The notes beneath the pieces are model-generated. The model was given only the letters and a program-made list of their open reading frames with translations. It ran no database searches and had not been told where the DNA came from. Positions 1 through 7,501 of a stretch of 64,000 nt of DNA are shown here, piece after piece (the stretch's first letter is position 1; each line of letters begins with the position of its first letter). The translations under genes and the position numbers were made by a program. Source of the stretch: Aequorivita sp. CIP111184 (GTDB taxonomy: Bacteria; Bacteroidota; Bacteroidia; Flavobacteriales; Flavobacteriaceae); NCBI RefSeq assembly GCF_900489465.1, contig NZ_UEFQ01000028.1:153182-217181 (forward strand). Reading direction: 5' to 3'.

Positions 1-263
1 ACTTCTTTTTTTTGTTGGCCTAATTCACTTTCCTGACTATTTATTTTTTTTTCCAAGGAAGAAACGGAATCTAAAATATTACGTTTTAAAGTCGCAAGCT
101 GTGTCTTTTTCACAACCTTATATTCTTGATAACTGTTACTTTTGTCAAAAGCATCAGTCATTTGCTCATTAAGTGTATTTTTTCGAATTTGAATGGAATC
201 TTGCGCTGCCATATGCAGCGTAAATAAAAATAGGGGGAGGGTTAGAAATAAAATCTTCTTCAT
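1..263 (-). CDS. Secreted coiled-coil protein, C-terminus outside window
   Basis: The reading frame starts with ATG at 263 and is still open at the left edge, giving about 87 visible residues. Residues 1-20 form a clear signal peptide (two lysines, a Leu/Phe-rich core, cleavage near Ala-Ala-Gln). The rest is rich in Lys, Glu, Gln and Ser without hydrophobic segments, which suggests a periplasmic or surface coiled coil. No family is recognised from this fragment. It reads in the same direction as the photolyase operon but lies 117 bases downstream of it, so it may be a separate unit. Confidence 0.75.
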   Translation of the reverse strand, partial: MKKILFLTLPLFLFTLHMAAQDSIQIRKNTLNEQMTDAFDKSNSYQEYKVVKKTQLATLKRNILDSVSSLEKKINSQESELGQQKKE

Positions 264-379
264 AATTTCAGGCTTGTTGCTTTGTTAACTGTGCAAGAGT
301 AGCAAAATTGTGCAAAACAGCATAAAATTACCGTTCATTTACCTTTTTTTTAACAACCTGTTTTTATGAAGCTCTACAT

Positions 380-1684
380 TTAAGAAACTGCTTCCTTATA
401 AACCCGTAAACATCTTTCTCGCGCTTCTTTGTGGTCAACTATTTTTTCGGGATAGTTTTCTGATTCTAATTCAGGAACATATATTTTGATGTACTTATAA
501 TCTTTATCAAATTTTTCAATTTGTGTAGTTGGATTAAAAATTCTGAAATAAGGTGCTGCATCAACACCACTTCCTGCGGCCCACTGCCAGTTTCCTACAT
601 TGCTTGACATTTCATAATCAAGTAACTTTTCAGCAAAATAGGCTTCTCCCCAACGCCAATCTATTAAAAGATGTTTGCAAAGAAAACTTGCAACAACCAT
701 TCTAACACGGTTGTGCATATAACCAGTTTTATTTAGTTGGCGCATTCCGGCATCCACTAAAGGATATCCAGTTTTTCCATCTTTCCATTTTTGGAATTCC
801 TCTTCGTTATTTCTCCATTCAATTCTGTCATATTTTTTTTTGAAAGCATTCTTTAAGGTTTCGGGGAAATGCCATAATATTTGCATAAAAAATTCCCGCC
901 ATATTAGTTCCTGCCAAAAGACCTCATTTTTTTCAGCTGTTGCTTTTTTAATCATTTTTCGGATGCTAACGGTTCCAAAGCGGAGGTGTGGTCCTAAATG
1001 TGAAGTTGAATCCATGGCGGGAAAATTCCGCGTCTTTTCGTATTCTTCGATGGTTGTTGGCGTAACATCATATTGAGGAATCTCAATTTTGGATTTTTCG
1101 AAACCAATATCACTTAACGAGAGATTTGGAAGTCGCGAATTTTGATGCAAATTTTTCAAAAATTCGTGGGTGTAATATATCTTTTCGTCAAAATTACTCT
1201 TAAACTTTTCCTTCCAGCGCTTCATATAAGGCGTGTAAACGATATACGGATTACCATCGTCTTTTACCACTTCGTCCTTTTCAAAAATTACTTGGTCTTT
1301 ATATGTATAAAAACCTATTTCTTTTTGAGAGAGAAACTTTTTAATCTGTTCATCACGGTTTTTTGCATACGGTTCATAATCGTGATTTACTATCACATTT
1401 TGAATATCAAATTCTAAAATAATTTTTTTAAAAACCTCTTCCGGTTTGCCCTGATAAATTGCAAGGCTACTTCCCTTTTCCTGTAATTCAGTGCGCATCT
1501 TTTGAACTGTTTCAAAAATAAAAGTAACCCGTGCATCATCTTTCGGAAGCTCGTTTACTATTTCTGAATCGAATATGAAAATGGGCAATACGGGAAATTT
1601 TCCGTTAAGCGCTTTGTAAAATCCCACGTTGTCATCCAATCGTAGATCTCTTCGGAACCAAAATATATTAACTTTTTCTGGCAA
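380..1684 (-). CDS. phrB: Deoxyribodipyrimidine photolyase / cryptochrome family
   Basis: Predicted light-driven DNA repair flavoprotein that splits pyrimidine dimers. The N-terminal Rossmann photolyase domain opens with the motif FWFRRDLRLDDN. The C-terminal FAD-binding domain carries the conserved helices WQELIWREFF, GYPLVDAGMRQL and MSSNVGNWQW, followed by the DAAPYFRIFNP segment, all typical of class I CPD photolyases. At 434 residues it has the usual bacterial length. It starts one base after the stop of the SDR-like gene and is the last gene of a four-gene leftward operon. Photolyase and cryptochrome members cannot be separated with certainty from motifs alone, but class I photolyase is favoured. 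Confidence 0.95.
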   Translation of the reverse strand: MPEKVNIFWFRRDLRLDDNVGFYKALNGKFPVLPIFIFDSEIVNELPKDDARVTFIFETVQKMRTELQEKGSSLAIYQGKPEEVFKKIILEFDIQNVIVNHDYEPYAKNRDEQIKKFLSQKEIGFYTYKDQVIFEKDEVVKDDGNPYIVYTPYMKRWKEKFKSNFDEKIYYTHEFLKNLHQNSRLPNLSLSDIGFEKSKIEIPQYDVTPTTIEEYEKTRNFPAMDSTSHLGPHLRFGTVSIRKMIKKATAEKNEVFWQELIWREFFMQILWHFPETLKNAFKKKYDRIEWRNNEEEFQKWKDGKTGYPLVDAGMRQLNKTGYMHNRVRMVVASFLCKHLLIDWRWGEAYFAEKLLDYEMSSNVGNWQWAAGSGVDAAPYFRIFNPTTQIEKFDKDYKYIKIYVPELESENYPEKIVDHKEARERCLRVYKEAVS

Positions 1685-1685
1685 T

Positions 1686-2381
1686 TTAATTGACGTTTAA
1701 AGTTGAAAGACCACCGTCCACACCAAAAACCTGACCTGTGATCCATTGTGACTCATCATTCAGAAGAAATGCGGCCATTGATGCAATATCATCAGTTGTG
1801 CCTACTTTCTTCAAAGGGTGACGCTCGGCCATTTTTTCTTTTTTGGCATCGTTATTCAAAAGTTTTGAAGCCAAAGGCGAATCTGTTAGTGAAGGTGCAA
1901 TTACGTTTACACGGAAGTTTGGAGCATATTCAGCTGCAAATGCTTTGGCAAAACCTTCAATAGCACCTTTTGATGCCGAAACGCTGGTGTGAAAGGGCAT
2001 ACCAACTTTAACAGCAACCGTGCTGAAAAAAACCAGACTTGCCTGGTCTGCATTTTTCAGTTTTGGCAACAATCCATGGACCACGCGAACGAGGGAGTGG
2101 AAATTGAGTTCCATATCTTGGATGAAAGATTCGTGACTCATCATTTTGAAAGGTTTTAAATTTATACTGCCTGGACAGTAAACCAGCCCGTCAATCTTTT
2201 CGGGCAGATCTAAAGTTTTAATATCATCTTTCAACGCATCAAAGGTAAGGTGTGTAATTCCATTCGGAATATTCACGTTGCTTCGGGATGCAATGATTAC
2301 GTTGTGGTTTTCTTTCAGCTTGGCAGCAATAGAAGCTCCAATTCCGTAGGAACCGCCGATTAGAAGTATATTTTTTTGCAT
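1686..2381 (-). CDS. SDR-fold protein lacking the catalytic tyrosine
   Basis: Short-chain dehydrogenase/reductase fold with an N-terminal nucleotide-binding glycine motif (GGSYGIGASIAAKL) at residues 8-21 of the chosen start. The start at 2381 puts this motif at the usual place; the longer frame from 2444 would overlap the upstream gene. The active-site YxxxK motif is changed: the conserved lysine is preceded four residues earlier by valine (VSASKGA) in place of tyrosine, so normal SDR catalysis is doubtful. The C-terminal part (ITGQVFGVDGG) is typical of the family. It sits between the SRPBCC and photolyase genes with 16- and 1-base gaps, so it probably shares their light or stress regulation. 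Confidence 0.88.
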   Translation of the reverse strand: MQKNILLIGGSYGIGASIAAKLKENHNVIIASRSNVNIPNGITHLTFDALKDDIKTLDLPEKIDGLVYCPGSINLKPFKMMSHESFIQDMELNFHSLVRVVHGLLPKLKNADQASLVFFSTVAVKVGMPFHTSVSASKGAIEGFAKAFAAEYAPNFRVNVIAPSLTDSPLASKLLNNDAKKEKMAERHPLKKVGTTDDIASMAAFLLNDESQWITGQVFGVDGGLSTLNVN

Positions 2382-2397
2382 TGTTTTGTTTTTGAAA

Positions 2398-2859
2398 TTA
2401 TATGGCTCCAAAGAGTTCAACCAATTTATTTTTTCGGTATTCAAAAATTTCGTTTAATTTCGGTTTTACCAAAAAAGGATGTACTAGCTGTCCAAGAATT
2501 CCAAACGGAAGTTTGTAATGGAGCAAGTCCTCCATTTCCACCCCACCATCAATTTCTTTAATAAAATGTTTGTGATGCCAAAGTGCATAAGGCCCAAAAC
2601 GCTGTTCGTCCACAAAATATTCTTTATCTACCACGTGGGTTATTTCTGTAACCCATTTGGTTTTTATCCCTAAAATAGGGGTTACGATATATTCAATGAT
2701 CTGCCCTGCAAACATAGGTCTGTCTGCACCCGACTGAATATTGAAACCCATATAATCTGGCGTAATTACTTTTAGGTTTTTCGGGTTCGATAAAAAATTC
2801 CAAGCCTCCTCCATAGTTATGGGAAGATTTTGTTTTGCGTGCAGTGTATATATTTTCAT
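2398..2859 (-). CDS. SRPBCC-family ligand-binding protein
   Basis: A 153-residue cytosolic protein of the SRPBCC (START/Bet v1-like) superfamily, recognised from the opening FLSNPKNLKVITPDYMGF and the central stretch ending LWHHKHFIKEIDGG. Such proteins have a hydrophobic cavity and are often placed with photolyase and SDR genes in marine Bacteroidota. The ligand is unknown. There is no signal peptide or membrane segment. It lies 16 bases upstream of the SDR-like gene and 6 bases downstream of a 38-aa open frame, consistent with one leftward operon. Confidence 0.85.
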   Translation of the reverse strand: MKIYTLHAKQNLPITMEEAWNFLSNPKNLKVITPDYMGFNIQSGADRPMFAGQIIEYIVTPILGIKTKWVTEITHVVDKEYFVDEQRFGPYALWHHKHFIKEIDGGVEMEDLLHYKLPFGILGQLVHPFLVKPKLNEIFEYRKNKLVELFGAI

Positions 2860-2865
2860 TAAGCC

Positions 2866-2982
2866 TTATTTGTTCTGCTTAAAAGTAAGTTTTCTGTTCA
2901 TACGCAGTAATCTATACGTATTGGTTTCCACGGCTCTATTTGAAAACCTTATTCTGAATGTTTTAAGTAATTGTTTTAGCAT
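2866..2982 (-). CDS. Small basic protein at head of photolyase operon (38 aa)
   Basis: An open frame of 38 residues starting MLKQLLKTFRIRFSN and ending with TAA six bases before the SRPBCC start. It is strongly basic (nine Lys/Arg-rich positions in the second half) with an amphipathic N-terminal helix. Tight spacing to the next gene and the lack of another promoter region between them support it as the first gene of the photolyase operon. No family is recognised, so it may also be a translated leader. Confidence 0.45.
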   Translation of the reverse strand: MLKQLLKTFRIRFSNRAVETNTYRLLRMNRKLTFKQNK

Positions 2983-2994
2983 ATTAATTTCAAT

Positions 2995-3045
2995 TTTTGT
3001 TTAAAATTACTTTGTTTTATCATATTAAAAAAAGTTTAAACAAAA
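2995..3045. promoter_or_regulatory. Inverted-repeat operator candidate upstream of photolyase operon
   Basis: A perfect 11-base inverted repeat: TTTTGTTTAAA at 2995-3005 and TTTAAACAAAA at 3035-3045, centres about 40 bases apart. It lies just upstream of the 38-aa frame and the photolyase operon and about 150 bases from the divergent DUF2911 gene. The spacing is near four helical turns, as for a dimeric or looped regulator. The binding protein is unknown. Confidence 0.4.
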
Positions 3046-3194
3046 GATTAACAATTGTTCCGTATTGGTACAATAGCTTTAATTCATGCTAATTTGAGAA
3101 ATTTTAAGTTTTTACTTTTTTAGGGTTTTCTTAACTTTTAAAAAAAATTCAAACAGTAACTTCGTAAAAATATAAACACCTTAAAACCATTATT

Positions 3195-4040
3195 ATGAAA
3201 AAGATTATTTTACTTTTTTCTGCCTTGATGCTAACTGTTGGCATTCAAGCACAGATTCAAACACCACAACCCAGTCCGTTTCAAAAAATTGAACAAAAAG
3301 TGGGGCTTACCGATGTAACTTTGGAATATTCAAGACCTTCAATGAGAGGTAGAACAATTATGGGAAATTTAGTTCCTTATGATAAAATGTGGCGTACAGG
3401 GGCTAATGCAAATACAAAGATAACTTTTGGTGAAGATGTTGAAGTTGGGGGCAAAACCCTAAAAGCTGGATCGTACGCCATATATACAAAACCAGGTAGT
3501 TCAAACTGGGAAGTGTTTTTCTATAATGACACATCAAACTGGGGAACTCCTGAAAAATGGGATGATAGTAAAGTAGCAGCCCAAGTTTCGGTTCAAGCGT
3601 ACCCAATACCAATGGATATCGAAACATTTACAATGTCTTTTGATGATTTGAAGAATGATTCGGCAATGTTAGGGATGATGTGGGAAAAAACATATGTAGG
3701 CGTGCCCATTAAATTTGGAACAGACAAAACGGTTTCTGAAAATATTCAGAAAGTGATGAATGGCCCTGGAGCAAACGAATATTACGCTGCGGCTGTTTAC
3801 TACCTTGAAGCTGGGAAGGATATAAACCAAGCAAAAACCTGGATTGACAAAGCGATTGATATGAATAAAGAACCTGCTTACTGGCAGTTACGTCAAAAAT
3901 CGTTGATTTATGCAAAGGCAGGTGATAAGAAAGGAGCTATTGAAGCTGCAAAAAAATCAAAAGAACTAGCTAAAGCTGCTGGAAATAATGATTATGTTGC
4001 TTTAAATGAAAAATCCTTGAAGGAGTGGGGCGCAATGTAA
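3195..4040 (+). CDS. DUF2911 domain secreted protein with TPR-like C-terminus
   Basis: A 281-residue exported protein with a signal peptide (residues 1-20, ending IQAQ). Residues 25-180 match the DUF2911 pattern (VTLEYSRPSMRGRTI, WRTGANANTKITF, GSYAIYTKP). The last 90 residues form helical repeats (YYLEAGKDINQAKTWIDKA, GDKKGAIEAAKKS), as in tetratricopeptide repeats. The molecular function of DUF2911 is unknown. It is monocistronic, flanked by a 335-base divergent promoter region and a terminator at 4057-4087. A sequence resembling the Bacteroidota -7 box (TAACTTCG, 3157-3164) lies 30 bases upstream of the start. Confidence 0.9.
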   Translation: MKKIILLFSALMLTVGIQAQIQTPQPSPFQKIEQKVGLTDVTLEYSRPSMRGRTIMGNLVPYDKMWRTGANANTKITFGEDVEVGGKTLKAGSYAIYTKPGSSNWEVFFYNDTSNWGTPEKWDDSKVAAQVSVQAYPIPMDIETFTMSFDDLKNDSAMLGMMWEKTYVGVPIKFGTDKTVSENIQKVMNGPGANEYYAAAVYYLEAGKDINQAKTWIDKAIDMNKEPAYWQLRQKSLIYAKAGDKKGAIEAAKKSKELAKAAGNNDYVALNEKSLKEWGAM

Positions 4041-4056
4041 TTAGCCTAATTAAAAT

Positions 4057-4087
4057 AAAAAAAGCCCCAAAGTTGGGGCTTTTTTTA
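4057..4087. terminator. Bidirectional intrinsic terminator
   Basis: Stem AGCCCC at 4063-4068 and GGGGCT at 4075-4080, extended by A/T pairs, with A-run before and T-run after. It serves both the DUF2911 gene and the leftward sigma-factor cassette, whose last stop codon lies in the T-run. Confidence 0.85.
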
Positions 4088-4537
4088 TTTTGGACCTTTA
4101 GAGCCTTTTTCGCCTTTACTTTGTCTGTAACGATCTAAAAGCTCCCTTTTAAAATCATCCTCTGCTTTTTTGAGGATTATTATTTTTTTTGGAGAAATTA
4201 CGTTTCGCAATTCTGTAATCATTTGTTTGCGCAGCTCCAGTTCTTCACTTTCAAGAGATAAACTTTTATCTATTAAGTTATTGGCTTCAGTTTCGTTTAA
4301 ATTATCCAAACCATTACGTAACTTCTGAAATATTTCACTTTTTTCCTTCTTGCGCAAGTCGTGAAACTTTTCTTCATATCTGTTATAAACAGGCCAAAAC
4401 TTTTCAGCTTCTGAGGAAGTAAGTGCTAATTTTTCCGTTATATAAGCTGTCTTTAAAGCTTTAATTTTTTCGTGTTTTCCATCTTGCGCATTTATTGTTA
4501 CGGTGGCAAGTAAGAATATAAAAAATAACTTTTTCAT
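4085..4537 (-). CDS. Periplasmic Spy/CpxP-like sensor protein of sigma cassette
   Basis: A 150-residue protein with a signal peptide (first 17 residues, ending NAQ), then an all-helical, Lys/Glu-rich body. The pattern around residues 36-60 (LTSSEAEKFWPVYNRYEEK) is typical of Bacteroidota proteins encoded behind ECF sigma and anti-sigma genes and distantly resembles the LTxxQ repeat family (Spy/CpxP). Its start overlaps the anti-sigma gene by four bases (ATGA), so the two are translationally coupled. It may act as a periplasmic stress sensor; this is inference. Confidence 0.75.
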   Translation of the reverse strand: MKKLFFIFLLATVTINAQDGKHEKIKALKTAYITEKLALTSSEAEKFWPVYNRYEEKFHDLRKKEKSEIFQKLRNGLDNLNETEANNLIDKSLSLESEELELRKQMITELRNVISPKKIIILKKAEDDFKRELLDRYRQSKGEKGSKGPK

Positions 4538-5034
4538 TGTTCGTTTATTAGGGTTTCTTCATCCATATTCTCTAAAATATAGTTTTCCAACGCTTGATCA
4601 GAAAATTGGCTAGTTTCAAAATTTACCGCTTTAATATCTTCATCGTCTATAAAGGAAGTTAAATCATATAAATCCAAATTTAAATTCCCTTCTTCAATAT
4701 AATTGTCTATTGCCGCCAATTGTAAGGTATCTAGGGTTGACTTGGAAGTATCAGTATTAAAAATCGTAAAACCAAGGATCAAACAAGCGGCAATTGCAGC
4801 AGCGTAACCAAAATATTTTTTCGGAAAAAGCGAAATTACTTTCTGAGATTTTTCTGAAGCATTCATGGTTTTCAAAACTCGTGCATCCAAATTATCAAAG
4901 TAACTGTCGGGAACTTTAAAGCCAGCAGATTTAGGAAAATTCTCTTCCGAGATCTTGCTAAAAAGACGTTCCTCAAAAGTTTCAAAATAACCTTCTGGTA
5001 TTCTAAAATCGGGTATGTTTTCTTCTTTTTTCAA
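4534..5034 (-). CDS. Probable anti-sigma factor, single membrane span
   Basis: A 166-residue protein with a cytosolic N-terminal half carrying two copies of a PxxYFExxxxR-like motif (PEGYFETFEERLF, PDSYFDNLDARVL). One hydrophobic segment near residues 92-110 (FGYAAAIAACLILGFTIF) is followed by an acidic C-terminal tail that would face the periplasm. This layout, and its place 23 bases downstream of an ECF sigma factor, suggest a membrane anti-sigma factor. It shows no match to the zinc anti-sigma motif. Confidence 0.75.
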   Translation of the reverse strand: MKKEENIPDFRIPEGYFETFEERLFSKISEENFPKSAGFKVPDSYFDNLDARVLKTMNASEKSQKVISLFPKKYFGYAAAIAACLILGFTIFNTDTSKSTLDTLQLAAIDNYIEEGNLNLDLYDLTSFIDDEDIKAVNFETSQFSDQALENYILENMDEETLINEQ

Positions 5035-5057
5035 TTTAAATTATGACTGTTAATAGG

Positions 5058-5609
5058 TTATAAAGTTTCATTAGTCTTTATGAATTCAGTGATTTTTTTC
5101 ACTGCAATGTGATAACTACTTTTCAAACCACCCACAGAGGTTTCTAAAATTGCTGAAAGCTCTTCAAAAGTGTGGTCTTCAAAGTATTTCATTGTGAATA
5201 TCAACCGTTGTTTTTCTGGTAGCGTTGCAATCGCTTTTTGAAATTGTAGCTGGATTGCATCCCCTTCAAAATATACATCGCTCTCTAGTTTACGCACGGC
5301 ATTATCTTTCATATTCTCAATGGACACATTGTTACGTTTCGCTTTTTTGTTGAGAAAAGTTATGGATTCATTTGCGGCAATTCTGTACATCCACGTGTGC
5401 AACTTGCTGTCTCCTTTAAATGAATTAATGTTTCTGAAAACCTTGATAAAAGTATTCTGTAGGACATCATCAGCGTCATCGTGGTCCAAAACCATATTAC
5501 GGATTTGCCAATAAAGCCGTTCCTTATACTGTGAAACAAGCTCCCGAAATGCAGACTCTTTATCTGCTTCGGTCTGTAATGCCGTAACTAGTTCTTTTTC
5601 TTCAACCAT
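5058..5609 (-). CDS. ECF RNA polymerase sigma factor
   Basis: A 183-residue sigma-70 family factor of the extracytoplasmic type. Region 2 is seen at residues 25-90 (DHDDADDVLQNTFIKVFRNI, LHTWMYRIAANESITFLNKK). Region 4 is at residues 125-178 (LPEKQRLIFTMKYFEDHTFEELSAIL), followed by the recognition helix. It is the first gene of a three-gene leftward cassette with an anti-sigma-like and a periplasmic protein, the common Bacteroidota stress-sensing arrangement. Its regulon cannot be seen here. Confidence 0.93.
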   Translation of the reverse strand: MVEEKELVTALQTEADKESAFRELVSQYKERLYWQIRNMVLDHDDADDVLQNTFIKVFRNINSFKGDSKLHTWMYRIAANESITFLNKKAKRNNVSIENMKDNAVRKLESDVYFEGDAIQLQFQKAIATLPEKQRLIFTMKYFEDHTFEELSAILETSVGGLKSSYHIAVKKITEFIKTNETL

Positions 5610-5674
5610 TTTTAAGTGCGCAACTTATTTATAGGACTAAGTTACTTCAGAATGGTTTAATTGAATGTTAAGAA

Positions 5675-7501
5675 TTATGCAAGAGATTGCATTTCCACTA
5701 AACTGTAGTAAACTCCTTTTTTCTCCAAAAGCTCTTGGTGCTTGCCCTGTTCCACAATTTTTCCTTTGGAAAGAACCACAATATTATCAGCATTTTGAAT
5801 AGTTGAAAGTCGGTGTGCAATAACGATTGAAGTTCTATTTTTCATCATTTTTTCCAAAGCATCCTGTACCAGACGTTCGCTTTCAGTATCCAAAGCAGAA
5901 GTTGCTTCGTCCAAAATCATTATCGGTGGGTTTTTCAGAACCGCGCGGGCAATGCTCAAGCGCTGTTTCTGACCGCCGCTCAGTTTGTTTCCGCTATCGC
6001 CAATATTGGTTTCAAAGCCTTCAGGAAGGTCTTTTATGAATTCATATGAATTACTAATTTCCGCAGCTTCCATCAATTCTAAATCGGAAGCTAAGGGTTT
6101 TCCAAGTTTTAAGTTATTGCCCACGGAATCATTAAAAAGAATAGAATCCTGCGAAACGATGCCCATCAAACCACGTAGCGATCTTTTTGAAATGTCTTTT
6201 ATATCTACACCATCAATTTCTATACTGCCTTGGTTTACATCGTAAAAGCGAGTAAGTAAATTCGCAATAGTGCTTTTTCCGCTACCGGACTGGCCAACAA
6301 GGGCAACGGTTTTTCCTTTAGGAATTTCCAATGAAAAATCTTTTAAAACATATTGATCATCATATTTGAACGAAATATTTTTGATAGAAATCACGCTGTC
6401 AAAACCTTCTTTTTGAACCGGGTTTTCAATATCTGTAATTGTATTTTCGGTTTCCAATAATTCGAAAATACGTTTTGCAGAACCATCTGCGCGTTTTATG
6501 GAATAGCTCGCCTTTGCAATGGCTTTAGCCGGAGTAAGAATGTTGTATGCAAGCGTAATATAGCCAATAAAAAAACTGGCCTCAAGTGTTTTGTCAATAA
6601 ATACTAAATAGCCTCCAAAAACCAAAAGCACCCCGATAGTTATAATTCCTAAAAGTTCACTAACCGGAGAAGCGAGGTTTTGTCTATTTGTTACATTGTT
6701 GGAATATTTATAAAACCGTTCATTGCTATCTTCAAATTTTTTCTGAAATAGATTTTCAGCGTGAAATGCTTTAATTATTCGCAATCCACCCATTGTTTCT
6801 TCTAAAATAGAAAGAAAAATACCTTGTTCTTCCTGTACTTTTAAGGAACGTTTTTTCAAAGACTTTCCAATTTTTGAAATTAAAAAACCCGAAATTGGTA
6901 AAAATAGAAATACAAAAAGAGTCAGTTTTGCACTGATAAGCAGCATCGTTATTAACGAAAATAGTATGGTAAGTGGCTCACGGACAATCATTTCCAACAC
7001 GGAAAGTACCGAATTTTTAACTTCATCTACATCGCCGCTCAATCGTGAAATTGTATCGCCCTTTCTTTTTTCGGAATAAAACGCCAAAGGAAAGCTGATT
7101 ACCTTTCTATAAAGGTCGTTGCGAAGATCCCTTAAAACCCCATTTCGCATAAAGGTGGAGTAGAACATTGCCAAATAATTGCTCAAGTTTTTCAATAAAA
7201 AAAGTGAGATAATTATTCCCACCATAGACATAAGCACTTTAAACTCTCCGTATTTATTGATGTTATCAATAATAACATAATTTAACGATTCCTGTAAATA
7301 GTCTTTTATTTTTGAAATACCTTCATATACTGGTTTTGCTTCAAGTGTGCGATTATTGCTAAATATAATTTCAAAAACTGGAATAAGCGCAACAAATGAG
7401 AGTGTGCCAAACAACGCATACAAAACATTGAAAAATATATTTAAATACGCATACCTTTTATAAGGGAGGACATATCGTATTACTTTTTTGAAATAATTCA
7501 T
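5675..7501 (-). CDS. MsbA-like ABC exporter, fused permease and ATPase
   Basis: A 608-residue half-transporter that should act as a homodimer in the inner membrane to flip lipids or export drugs. Six membrane helices occupy residues 15-330. The ATPase domain has Walker A (GQSGSGKST), signature LSGGQKQR, Walker B (IMILDEATSALD) and the switch histidine (IAHRLST). The end overlaps the phosphohexomutase gene start by one base (ATGA-type junction at 7501). Closest family is MsbA/McjD-like lipid or multidrug exporter; substrate unknown. Confidence 0.92.
   Translation of the reverse strand: MNYFKKVIRYVLPYKRYAYLNIFFNVLYALFGTLSFVALIPVFEIIFSNNRTLEAKPVYEGISKIKDYLQESLNYVIIDNINKYGEFKVLMSMVGIIISLFLLKNLSNYLAMFYSTFMRNGVLRDLRNDLYRKVISFPLAFYSEKRKGDTISRLSGDVDEVKNSVLSVLEMIVREPLTILFSLITMLLISAKLTLFVFLFLPISGFLISKIGKSLKKRSLKVQEEQGIFLSILEETMGGLRIIKAFHAENLFQKKFEDSNERFYKYSNNVTNRQNLASPVSELLGIITIGVLLVFGGYLVFIDKTLEASFFIGYITLAYNILTPAKAIAKASYSIKRADGSAKRIFELLETENTITDIENPVQKEGFDSVISIKNISFKYDDQYVLKDFSLEIPKGKTVALVGQSGSGKSTIANLLTRFYDVNQGSIEIDGVDIKDISKRSLRGLMGIVSQDSILFNDSVGNNLKLGKPLASDLELMEAAEISNSYEFIKDLPEGFETNIGDSGNKLSGGQKQRLSIARAVLKNPPIMILDEATSALDTESERLVQDALEKMMKNRTSIVIAHRLSTIQNADNIVVLSKGKIVEQGKHQELLEKKGVYYSLVEMQSLA

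Noticed and set aside
840..1076. Rightward frame inside the photolyase gene
   Set aside because: Antisense shadow of a well conserved gene with no motif of its own; the same applies to the many frames over carB, purB, acs and the kinase.
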